Shown piece after piece: positions 1-7,476 of a stretch of DNA of 13,211 nucleotides. The notes below the pieces were generated by a model. That model was not told where the DNA came from, ran no database searches, and saw only the letters and a program-made list of their open reading frames with translations. Made by a program: the position numbers and the translations under genes. Position 1 is the stretch's first letter, and every line of letters starts with the position of its first letter. The stretch lies in NCBI GenBank assembly GCA_026193755.1, contig JAPHUI010000318.1, forward strand, positions 1 through 13,211, given 5' to 3'. The stretch comes from Ignavibacteriaceae bacterium. Its GTDB lineage: Bacteria; Bacteroidota; Ignavibacteria; Ignavibacteriales; Ignavibacteriaceae.

Positions 1-53
1 CTGTAAACAAAAAAAGCAACTACTGCAGCAATAAGAGCTATTATAAATAGCAT
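1..53 (-). CDS. Start of a small membrane-anchored protein (partial)
   Basis: Only the first 17 codons are inside the window, running off the left edge. They read MLFIIALIAAVVAFFVY, a single hydrophobic stretch without early charged residues. That fits an N-terminal membrane anchor or an uncleaved signal. The start is supported by a strong GGAGGA ribosome binding site (61-66 on the plus strand, read in reverse) seven bases before the ATG. Another ATG at 56-58 lies too close to that site to be used. The gene lies 47 bases downstream of the phosphorylase gene on the same strand, so the two probably share a transcript. The product cannot be named from this piece. An N-terminally anchored enzyme such as an RNase Y-like protein is one possibility, but that is a guess. 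Confidence 0.6.
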   Translation of the reverse strand, partial: MLFIIALIAAVVAFFVY

Positions 54-100
54 AACATTTTCCTCCTTTAATCAATTAAGTTATAATGTAAATTTTATAT

Positions 101-1405
101 TCATAGAATTACTTTTTTAATAAGCTTTGGTATTGATGGTTTTGTCCTTGAAAATTTTATTGAATTAATAATCATTTGTTCAGCAGTGTTTATTTTAGTT
201 TTGGAATCCGAGAAAATTTCACAAATTAATTCGTCCTTCTTTATATAATCACCTATCTTCTTGTTAATAATGATTCCAGCTTTAAAATCTATTTTATTTT
301 CTTTTGTTCTTCTTCCGGCACCAAGTTCCAACGAAGCCATTCCGAATTGGTAAGTGTTAATTTCTTTAACGAAGCTACTTTTAATAGAAAGAACTCTTCT
401 AGAATATTTTGCCTTTGGATATTTATCGGGATTATTAATATAATTGATATTCCCGCCCTGAAGTTCGACAATTTCTATAAACTTTCTAAAAGCCTCACCA
501 TTTTCAATTTTATCTTTGGCAATTTGTTCACCAGCCTGCAATGACTTTGCTTTCTTTCCGAGAAAGATCATCGCACCGGCAAGTTTTACAGAAAGAGTGT
601 AAAGATCATTTTTAACTATCCCTTTGAGCACCTGAATCGATTCGTAAACTTCCAGCCAATTGCCAACGTAATTTCCAAGCGGTTGATTCATATCAGTAAT
701 AAATGCGATAACCTTTTTATCAAAAGATTTAGCCGCATTAATCAATGAATTGGCAAGCTCTATAGAATCACTATGATTTTTCATAAAAGCACCATTACCG
801 GTTTTGATATCTAGCACGAGTCCGTCAATTCCCTCAGCAAGCTTTTTGCTCATTATGCTGGCAGTTATTAGCGGAATAGATTCAACAGTAGCGGTTACAT
901 CTCTGAGTGCATAAATCATTTTATCTGCTGGTGCAATTTCTTTCGTCTGTCCGATTAAAACAGCCCCACATTTTTTTAAGACTTTCATTGATTCAGATAA
1001 ACTCAAATCCGTTCTGAATCCAGGAATTGATTCAAGTTTATCAAGGGTCCCGCCGGTATGTCCAAGACCTCGTCCAGAAATCATCGGGACATAAATTCCG
1101 GTAGAAGCTACAATTGGTGCAATAATCAAAGATGTTTTATCTCCAACTCCGCCAGTTGAATGTTTATCAACTTTTTTTCCTTTCAATGAAGAAAGATCAA
1201 TGATTTTTCCACTATTCAGCATTGAATTAGTGAGTGCGGAAGTTTCAGAATCATTCATCCCCTTCAGAAGGATTGACATCAGCAGGGCGGAGAACTGGTA
1301 ATCAGGAATAATACCTTTGGTAAATTGATCAATCAGAAAACTTATTTCATCGGCAGTAAAAGACTTTCCGTCTCTTTTCTTTTTTATCAATTCTACAATG
1401 TTCAT
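101..1405 (-). CDS. deoA: Pyrimidine-nucleoside / thymidine phosphorylase
   Basis: This cytosolic salvage enzyme splits thymidine or uridine with phosphate into free base and (deoxy)ribose 1-phosphate. The protein of about 434 residues has the normal family length. It shows the family order: an N-terminal helical domain (about 1-65), the phosphate- and nucleoside-binding domain (about 75-335) and the C-terminal PYNP domain (about 345-430). The phosphate-binding stretch KHSTGGVGDKTSL lies near residue 81. The signature SGRGLGHTGGTLDKLESIPG follows near 110. The substrate-binding stretch ALRDVTATVESIPLITAS, then IMSKK, lies near 167-190. The longest open frame begins with a GTG at 1408, but the ATG at 1405 is the likelier start. 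No good ribosome binding site precedes either. Whether it prefers thymidine alone or both pyrimidine nucleosides cannot be told from sequence; the length is closest to the Bacillus-type enzyme (Pdp). It is divergent from aspS with about 157 bases between the starts. Confidence 0.95.
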   Translation of the reverse strand: MNIVELIKKKRDGKSFTADEISFLIDQFTKGIIPDYQFSALLMSILLKGMNDSETSALTNSMLNSGKIIDLSSLKGKKVDKHSTGGVGDKTSLIIAPIVASTGIYVPMISGRGLGHTGGTLDKLESIPGFRTDLSLSESMKVLKKCGAVLIGQTKEIAPADKMIYALRDVTATVESIPLITASIMSKKLAEGIDGLVLDIKTGNGAFMKNHSDSIELANSLINAAKSFDKKVIAFITDMNQPLGNYVGNWLEVYESIQVLKGIVKNDLYTLSVKLAGAMIFLGKKAKSLQAGEQIAKDKIENGEAFRKFIEIVELQGGNINYINNPDKYPKAKYSRRVLSIKSSFVKEINTYQFGMASLELGAGRRTKENKIDFKAGIIINKKIGDYIKKDELICEIFSDSKTKINTAEQMIINSIKFSRTKPSIPKLIKKVIL

Positions 1406-1562
1406 CACTTAAAATTACGAAGAAATGAAGTGTTTGTGAAGGCGGCCCCAGCAATAATAACTTTCTGTTCACACACTGTGCAGATAGTTACATTATTTGT
1501 GTACACCTCAATGAATGATTAATTTTCGTCCTCAACAATCGATTATTGGAGAAAAAGTAATT

Positions 1563-3335
1563 ATGAACTTTAATATTCGCACACACAATTGCGGAGAGCT
1601 TATAGAGGAAAATGTTGGTGAAAAAGTTGTCCTAAATGGCTGGGTAGACAGGCGAAGGGACCTTGGCGGTTTGATATTTATATGGTTAAGAGATCGTTAT
1701 GGTATAACGCAGATTGTATTTGAACCGGATTCCGATCAGGTGGCATATGAACTTGCTAAAAAATTAAGAAGCGAATTTGTAATCTCTGTTGAAGGAAAAG
1801 TAAGAAAAAGACCCGACGATGCAGTTAATAAGGATATGAAGACAGGTCTGATAGACGTGCTTGCAGATAAACTGATTATACTTAATGAATCTGAAACACC
1901 TCCATTTGCAATTAAGGATGAAACTGAAACATTTGAAGACCTTAGATTGAAATACAGATATCTAGACTTGAGAAGACCAGCACTCCAAAAAGTTTTACTT
2001 CTTCGACACAGAATGTATCAGCTCGTAAGAAAGTATTTTGATGAAAATGGTTTTGTGGAAATTGAAACTCCTGTTTTGATGAAAAGCACCCCAGAAGGTG
2101 CACGCGATTATCTTGTCCCGAGCAGAATTCATAAAGGAAAATTTTATGCGCTACCACAATCACCGCAGCAATATAAGCAGTTATTAATGGTCTCAGGTTT
2201 TGATCGCTATTTTCAAATAGTAAAATGTTTCAGAGATGAAGATTTAAGAGCTGATCGTCAACCAGAATTTACACAGATAGATGTTGAAATGTCATTCATC
2301 GACAGGGAACAGGTTTTTAACGTTGTAGAAGGCTTGATGAAATTACTCTTTAAACAGCTGTGGGGAATTGAACTTCTTTTACCGATACAGAGACTTGCTT
2401 ATGACGAAGCATTAATTAAATATGGGAGCGATAAACCGGACCTAAGATTTGGAATGGAACTTCATAAATTAAATGAAGTTTTTACTAAGTCTGAATTTAA
2501 AGTCTTTAGCGATGTTGTGAATTCTAAAGGAATTATTGCGGGTTTAGTAGCGAAAGAGTGTGCATCATTCAGCAGAAGTCAATTAGATGGATTAGCTAAT
2601 TTCGTAAAGAATCTTGGAGCAAAAGGATTAGTTTGGTTCAAAGTAACTGAAGATGGTGTAGATTCGCCGACCGCAAAATTTTTGAATGAGAATGAAATTA
2701 AAAATCTTAAAACTAATCTTAAGGCCGAACCAAACGATCTGATTCTTGTATTGGCTGGTGAAAATAACTCCACTCTTAACCAAATGGGCTCTTTAAGATT
2801 GGAAATGGCTAAACGGTTAGAACTTATTAAACCCGAAACTCCTCCTTCACTTTTATGGGTTACAGATTTTCCGCTATTTGAATGGGATGATGAGACGAAA
2901 CGATTTTATGCAATGCATCATCCCTTTACTTCTCCAAGATCGGAAGACATTGGTTTATTAGAAAAAGATCCAGGTAAAATAAAAGCTCAGGCTTATGATC
3001 TTGTTTTAAATGGAAATGAAATTGCTGGTGGCAGTATCAGAATACATAACTCTGAACTTCAGTCAAGAATGTTTAAAGCTCTTGGAATTAGTGAAGAAGA
3101 AGCTCAGCAGAAGTTTGGATTTTTAATGAACGCATTTAAATATGGTGCCCCACCTCATGGTGGGATTGCTTTCGGGTTCGACAGAATGGTAATGTTATTT
3201 GCTGGAGTAGATTCGATAAGAGACACTATTGCTTTTCCTAAAACCGCTAGTGCAATGTCTTTAATGGATGAATGTCCTTCTGAAGTAAGTGAAGAACAGA
3301 TAGAGGAATTACATATAAGATTAATTAAGGACTAA
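1563..3335 (+). CDS. aspS: Aspartyl-tRNA synthetase
   Basis: This class II aminoacyl-tRNA synthetase charges tRNA-Asp in the cytosol. The 590-residue length is typical of the bacterial type, which carries a GAD insertion domain (about 290-400 here). The order is an OB-fold anticodon-binding domain (about 1-105, with GWVDRRRDLGGLIFI), motif 1 (FVEIETPVL near 164), motif 2 (residues about 215-245, including CFRDEDLRADRQPEFTQ) and motif 3 (HGGIAFGFDRMVML near 532-545). Motif 3 has GFDR where most relatives have GLDR. The longest frame opens at 1515, but the ATG at 1563 is chosen because the protein aligns from MNFNIRTHNCGEL and GGAG lies at 1548-1551. Leu34 matches the discriminating E. coli-type enzyme at the position of Pseudomonas His31, while Asp86 at the Gly82/Lys82 position is neither form. 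Strict Asp specificity is therefore likely but not certain. A GTGTACAC palindrome sits upstream at 1499-1506. A diverged second aspS tail lies at 9289-9414. Confidence 0.98.
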   Translation: MNFNIRTHNCGELIEENVGEKVVLNGWVDRRRDLGGLIFIWLRDRYGITQIVFEPDSDQVAYELAKKLRSEFVISVEGKVRKRPDDAVNKDMKTGLIDVLADKLIILNESETPPFAIKDETETFEDLRLKYRYLDLRRPALQKVLLLRHRMYQLVRKYFDENGFVEIETPVLMKSTPEGARDYLVPSRIHKGKFYALPQSPQQYKQLLMVSGFDRYFQIVKCFRDEDLRADRQPEFTQIDVEMSFIDREQVFNVVEGLMKLLFKQLWGIELLLPIQRLAYDEALIKYGSDKPDLRFGMELHKLNEVFTKSEFKVFSDVVNSKGIIAGLVAKECASFSRSQLDGLANFVKNLGAKGLVWFKVTEDGVDSPTAKFLNENEIKNLKTNLKAEPNDLILVLAGENNSTLNQMGSLRLEMAKRLELIKPETPPSLLWVTDFPLFEWDDETKRFYAMHHPFTSPRSEDIGLLEKDPGKIKAQAYDLVLNGNEIAGGSIRIHNSELQSRMFKALGISEEEAQQKFGFLMNAFKYGAPPHGGIAFGFDRMVMLFAGVDSIRDTIAFPKTASAMSLMDECPSEVSEEQIEELHIRLIKD

Positions 3336-3367
3336 ATATAAATACCGAATAATTATTTACATAAAAT

Positions 3368-4924
3368 TTAAGATTCTGAATGTCTGTCAATTGCCGAGAC
3401 ATATGTGAAAGCAACAATGAAAGAAAAACTTACTGTAAATAGTATCACCATAAGAGCCCATAAGAAATAATTGTTGATTGAAAGAAATTTTAGTAAGAAT
3501 GGACCTGTTCTATATTCTAAAAGATATAATGCGGGTGAGTATTTCCAGTTCAAATACAGTGCGTTATTTGCTAGCGTTTCAATCCCCAAGCTTTTTTGAT
3601 GTCTATAAATAATATGCAGATATGAAAATATTTCACCCAGTGAAAAAAATATTTGCTGGACAATGCAGAGGAAACTGAAAAGACTAATAACTAAAAATTG
3701 CTTAAGATTTCCATTTTCAAGAATGTTTTTTATTCCTATTGCTATTGGAACAAACAAAAATGGTATTATGATTACAAAATAACGTGGCCCCAAACAAAAA
3801 CCTCCATGCCAATCACTCCGGCTTGCAATAAAAAGTAATCTTATAAAAAACATTCCTAAAATAGCAATTGATAAATGAGGGAAACCCCTATGGAATGACT
3901 TCCAAAATATGACGGCTAACAATACAATTGGGGAGTAAATAAACAACCCCTTACCAGAACCAAACAAAAGTCCATAAAAAGCGGGTAGCGGATTTGAGTA
4001 AATTGCATAATGAATAAGTTGGTCGGCAGATCTTCCAGTCTCAAAAACATTCCCAAATCTTGTGTAGTTGTAATAAAAAAGTAGAATACAAAAAATTGTT
4101 AAGCCTGATGTAAAATATAAGCTCGAAACAGCAAAATCTTTCAATTCATTTTTATTCTTAAATTTTTGACCCAACATAAACATATAATAGAAAGGTACTG
4201 AGAGGACTGCAGATATATGGCTTGTGATAGCTAATCCTAAAAAAAGGCCTGAGTAAAGATAATTCTGATTTTTAATTTTTGATATTTGTTGGACTTTTTC
4301 ATTCTTGATAATGAATAAAAATGAAAGAATTATAAATAAGGTACACAATGGCTCGCTAAAAAAGGTTCCTGTGTAAGAAAATATCAGTGAACCAAACGAA
4401 TACACCAAAGTAGTATAAAAGCTAATTGTTTTAGATTCAGTTATTCTTAAAAGTATAAAGTAAAGGAATAGTGCTGAGAAGGCGCCAACTATAACGTTGA
4501 AAAAGGAAACTATAAATCTTTCAAATTGTCCGCTCAGATTTGGAGGTCTCTTGTCTTCAAGTACGTATAAACCGGCATCTCTATTATCACTCAGAACATG
4601 ATAGCTTATCGGGATATAATTACTATCTATGATTTGAAATGAGTTTTTCTTTAGGTAATAAGCGAATTCTAATAATGGAATTGCTAAAATGGATTGTGCT
4701 GGGCCAAAGATCGAATAACGATTATTATCTATTCCTTTTGCTAATCCAAAGTTTTGCCAGTTTATTGCCTTTGGAACGGCAAACTCATTTCGATTCAACA
4801 ATGATTCCGTTGTCCGAAATACTGTCTCGCTGTCAGGAGATCTGATACCACCATAATTAAATATTGTATAGTAAATTAAGGTTACAGAAAAAATAATGAG
4901 AGGTAAACTTCTATAATATTTCAT
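3368..4924 (-). CDS. GT-C-like polytopic membrane protein (glycosyltransferase family 39/PMT-like)
   Basis: This 518-residue protein has about ten to twelve hydrophobic segments and probably acts in the inner membrane. After the first segment (about 7-24) comes RSPDSETVFRTTESLL (about 29-43). It places an acidic residue in the first outer loop, as in GT-C enzymes that take sugar from a polyprenyl-phosphate carrier. Further family-like stretches are YSIFGPAQSILAIPL (about 70-84), GSGKGLFIYSPIVLL (about 322-335) and SDWHGGFCLGPRYF (about 370-383). The substrate sugar and acceptor cannot be told. It is the last gene of a leftward series, 23 bases after the stop of the TMTC-like gene, and its ribosome binding site is weak (AAAGA). 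It converges with aspS across only 32 bases, where I see no clear terminator hairpin. It could instead be a family member without shown activity; the membrane GT-C fold is the safer part of the call. Confidence 0.7.
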   Translation of the reverse strand: MKYYRSLPLIIFSVTLIYYTIFNYGGIRSPDSETVFRTTESLLNRNEFAVPKAINWQNFGLAKGIDNNRYSIFGPAQSILAIPLLEFAYYLKKNSFQIIDSNYIPISYHVLSDNRDAGLYVLEDKRPPNLSGQFERFIVSFFNVIVGAFSALFLYFILLRITESKTISFYTTLVYSFGSLIFSYTGTFFSEPLCTLFIILSFLFIIKNEKVQQISKIKNQNYLYSGLFLGLAITSHISAVLSVPFYYMFMLGQKFKNKNELKDFAVSSLYFTSGLTIFCILLFYYNYTRFGNVFETGRSADQLIHYAIYSNPLPAFYGLLFGSGKGLFIYSPIVLLAVIFWKSFHRGFPHLSIAILGMFFIRLLFIASRSDWHGGFCLGPRYFVIIIPFLFVPIAIGIKNILENGNLKQFLVISLFSFLCIVQQIFFSLGEIFSYLHIIYRHQKSLGIETLANNALYLNWKYSPALYLLEYRTGPFLLKFLSINNYFLWALMVILFTVSFSFIVAFTYVSAIDRHSES

Positions 4925-4947
4925 TAATCTTTGGTTCGTATTTCTTA

Positions 4948-6570
4948 TTATTTAATTTCTTCAATTTTCCCAGTTAACTCCTGAATTCTTTTCGTATCAT
5001 TAGCATCTTCTGACTTTTGTTTTTCATCCATAATTAATTTTTTGATTTTTTCAATTATTTTATTTTCATTCGAATATTTTTTTATGAGTTGATCAATTAC
5101 AGCAATCTGATTGGTTTCAATACTTAGCGAAATCAGTTTTTCCAAATAAAAATCAGAATTAAAAGAATCTTCCAGAACTGTCTCTTTGACAAAATTGAAT
5201 GCTTTATACTTTTCATCGTTTTCCAAGTAAAAGTTAATTAGTAATTGTCTCACGCTTGATTCCTTGGGTCTTAATGTTACCGCATTAACGAGTTGTGATT
5301 CTGCTTGTGTTAAATTTTCGGAGTGATTATAGTAATTGAATAAACCTACATAAGGCAGAAAACTTTCAGGATAGTCATCTTTTACAGAGCTCCAATATGA
5401 TGGAGAATTTTTGTAGATTTTAAGCATAAAGAATGTTGAAACAGCAATAGCTAGTATATAGAGAAATGCTAAATAATGGAATAGCTTTTTATATCTGTTG
5501 AATTCGATAGACCTAAATACTTCTGCTATCATTAAGGTTAATCCAAACAAGGGTAAATACGATCTGCAATCCCAATAGAAGAAACCGTCTTGTCCCATCG
5601 TACTGATCACCATCCCGGGAAGCATCAATATAATAAACCAGATCATTCCCCAATAGTATCTGGACTTATTTATGTTTCTAAGTTTAATTGGTAGGCTAAC
5701 AAGTATGAGTAGAATTACTAAACCTGAAACGGAAGTAAATAACTCTATTCTCGGCAAAGCTTTAATACCAATTGGAATGAAGAATTTTGATATTGTTTCT
5801 GGCAGTACCAGGAAATTACTGTAGTAGGTAGTAAATGAAAATTTATCGATGTGTACCTCTGAAAGGAGCAGACCTCGCAGGATATAGTACGAACCCAATG
5901 AAATAATTATTAAAATAAATAAACCCATACTTTTTCTATTAAAATCAAACTCTTTTTGTTCTACAAATAAAAATGCTGCAAATAAAAATGGAATAAGTAG
6001 TGAGGCCTCCTTTGATAAAAACGCAAGAAATACAAATACCAATACTATTAACAACTGAAGTGGATTATTATGTTCTATAAAATTCTGAAGAAAGTATAAT
6101 GCTAATAGTGTAAAGAGTGCTGCAAGCAAATCACCTCGTCCCGCTATCCATCCAACTGTGTTAATATGTATAGGATCCAAAGCAAAGAATAATGAAGCAA
6201 TAGATGAAATAGCTAATGAATACCTCAAGTTTTTTAAAATTAAAAATAACAGGAGGCTCGTGAGCAAGTGAATTATGAAGTTAGATAAATGATAAAGGGA
6301 TAGTGAATTATGGCCTATTGCAGAATCAACTACAAAAGAAAGAAGTGTTATCGGACGATAATAGTGACCACCCAGGTAGTTTGATGTGAATGCAGTTGAA
6401 ATTTTATTACCTAAATTGGTCTCTTCTAAACGTTCGTAAACCAGTATATCATCATCAAGATAAATCAGGTCATAAAAAAAAGATTGAGAATATATTAACA
6501 GCGTGGTGATAATTAATATAGACACTAAAAATTTTGTTGACCTAAATAAATCTGTTTTATAAATTTTCAT
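4948..6570 (-). CDS. TMTC-like GT-C membrane protein with TPR-like tail
   Basis: This 540-residue protein has about ten membrane segments, followed from about residue 395 by a soluble tail with weak tetratricopeptide-like helices. The layout matches bacterial relatives of the animal TMTC O-mannosyltransferases. Matching landmarks are LDDDILVYE in the first outer loop (38-46), HYYRPITLLSFVVDS (69-83), YHLSNFIIHLLTSLLLF (93-109), LDPIHINTVGWIAGRGDLLAALF (131-153, in pieces), LSKEASLLIP near 187, and DCRSYLPLFGLTL near 342. The usual HPxHxE element reads DPIHIN, so its first His and its acidic residue are replaced. The last 30 residues are highly charged (KIIEKIKKLIMDEKQ, then SEDANDTKR). The ATG directly follows the TGA of the broken upstream gene (TGAATG), a sign of former translational coupling. 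It is a clear paralogue of the rightward protein at 7477-9255. The likely role is transfer of a sugar from a lipid carrier to protein or lipid outside the cell; the target is unknown. Confidence 0.75.
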   Translation of the reverse strand: MKIYKTDLFRSTKFLVSILIITTLLIYSQSFFYDLIYLDDDILVYERLEETNLGNKISTAFTSNYLGGHYYRPITLLSFVVDSAIGHNSLSLYHLSNFIIHLLTSLLLFLILKNLRYSLAISSIASLFFALDPIHINTVGWIAGRGDLLAALFTLLALYFLQNFIEHNNPLQLLIVLVFVFLAFLSKEASLLIPFLFAAFLFVEQKEFDFNRKSMGLFILIIISLGSYYILRGLLLSEVHIDKFSFTTYYSNFLVLPETISKFFIPIGIKALPRIELFTSVSGLVILLILVSLPIKLRNINKSRYYWGMIWFIILMLPGMVISTMGQDGFFYWDCRSYLPLFGLTLMIAEVFRSIEFNRYKKLFHYLAFLYILAIAVSTFFMLKIYKNSPSYWSSVKDDYPESFLPYVGLFNYYNHSENLTQAESQLVNAVTLRPKESSVRQLLINFYLENDEKYKAFNFVKETVLEDSFNSDFYLEKLISLSIETNQIAVIDQLIKKYSNENKIIEKIKKLIMDEKQKSEDANDTKRIQELTGKIEEIK

Positions 6571-7154
6571 TCAATTTGTACTCAAACTATCTTGAAGTCT
6601 ATTCTTATTTCTTTCGTAGTTTGCAAGTAAGTAATTGTATTTGCCCAGATTAAAATTCCATATTTCTTTCAGTCGATTCATATCCCAAAGCTTACCTTTG
6701 ATAACGAGAGAAAGTTTATCATAATATTTATGAAGATCCGGATCTTTAATTTGATTAGCTCCCGAACTAATTGTTTCTATATAACCATTGGGGATTTTGC
6801 GTTCAAAATGTCCAATTCTCCAGAAATTTGAATTGTTTTTTTTAAACTCATTCATAGAATGATCCCCTTCACATGGTAGTTTGGATAATAATGGTTCAGA
6901 TAAAGCTAAGGGGTCTACAATATGAATTTTTCTTCCGCTAAAATATCCCCAAAAACCAATTACACCTTTTACAATTATATCTTGATCAAATTTTTTTGAG
7001 ATAAGAGCCTCCTTTACCCAGGGAAAGTTATGTAAGCATCATCTGCCAGCCACGCATTTATGAAAACAATTAATAGAAAAAGAACACTTATAAGGAGAGT
7101 TGTTGAGTGATTTTTAAACCAAAGTGTAATTTTTTCTTCTTTCATTTTATCCAT
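6571..7154 (-). pseudogene. Broken GT-C glycosyltransferase gene (DDAYITF type) with internal deletion
   Basis: The two ends of one membrane glycosyltransferase remain, but the middle is gone. From the ATG at 7154 a 46-codon frame contains one hydrophobic segment and then NAWLADDAYITF, the N-terminal hallmark of a GT-C family whose members are, as I recall, 500-600 residues long. It stops at 7016-7014. A different frame, open from about 7038 to the TGA at 6571, reads LHNFPWVKEALISKKF, then IVKGVIGFWGYFSGRKIHIVD, PLALSEPLLSKLP, NFWRIGHFERKIPNGYIET, and KDPDLHKYYDKLSLVIKG. This is the C-terminal end of the same family. The join lies near 7020-7040, and I infer about 1-1.2 kb was lost out of frame. 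A 94-codon frame starting at ATG 6855 lies inside the C-terminal piece. It has no good ribosome binding site and begins in mid-domain, so it is unlikely to be a gene of its own. The TGA adjoins the start of the next gene. Confidence 0.85.
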
Positions 7155-7476
7155 TTAAAGATTTTTTTTACTATTTGGACAAAGATTAAGCCAAAAAAGC
7201 TAAGTTTACCATGGTCAAAATCATATTAAGCAATTCATTGATAAGTTATTAAAGCTGAGAATATTTGATGTGGTATAATAAATGTTAACCTTTTTTGCAG
7301 TCAATACATTTTGGCAGGAGGTATTCTCCTAAAGAAATTTTTACATGAATAAATTTATAAATGCCAGATTATACTATTCAGTGATTATTTTTTATCAAAA
7401 GTAAATAGAAAAAAAAGAATGATTTCTAATTATTACGTGGTTGAAAGAATAAAAATCTATTATAAGGACAGATAAT
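7155..7476. other. Intergenic region between divergent glycosyltransferase genes
   Basis: These 322 bases separate the broken leftward gene from the rightward TMTC-like gene and are very AT-rich. They hold an extended -10 promoter element for the rightward gene (7271-7279). There is also a small hairpin AGGAG-GTATT-CTCCT (7316-7330) that would pair a Shine-Dalgarno-like AGGAGG with its complement in the leader RNA. A 19-codon frame (7345-7404, MNKFINARLYYSVIIFYQK) has no suitably spaced ribosome binding site. I see no RNA gene and no clear promoter for the leftward series. Confidence 0.6.
7271..7279 (+). promoter_or_regulatory. Extended -10 promoter element for the rightward TMTC-like gene
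   Basis: TGGTATAAT is a perfect extended -10 element (TGnTATAAT). There is no recognisable -35 hexamer at the usual distance, which extended -10 promoters can do without. Transcription would start near 7286 and leave a leader of about 190 bases, including the AGGAG/CTCCT hairpin. The call rests on motif match alone. Confidence 0.45.

Noticed and set aside
1409..1562. Specific promoters for the divergent deoA and aspS genes
   Set aside because: Several AT-rich hexamers are present, but none pairs with a convincing partner at proper spacing. Only the GTGTACAC palindrome stands out, and it is too short to call.
6571..6855. A 94-codon open frame as an independent small gene
   Set aside because: Its sequence is the tail of a much larger membrane-protein family. 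The matching frame extends upstream of the ATG without a start, and the N-terminal end of the same family lies just upstream in another frame. It fits a pseudogene better.
7345..7404. A 19-codon frame MNKFINARLYYSVIIFYQK
   Set aside because: The nearest AGGAGG is about 24 bases before the ATG, too far, and the product matches nothing I recognise. It may be a relic of another gene start but is not supported as a gene.
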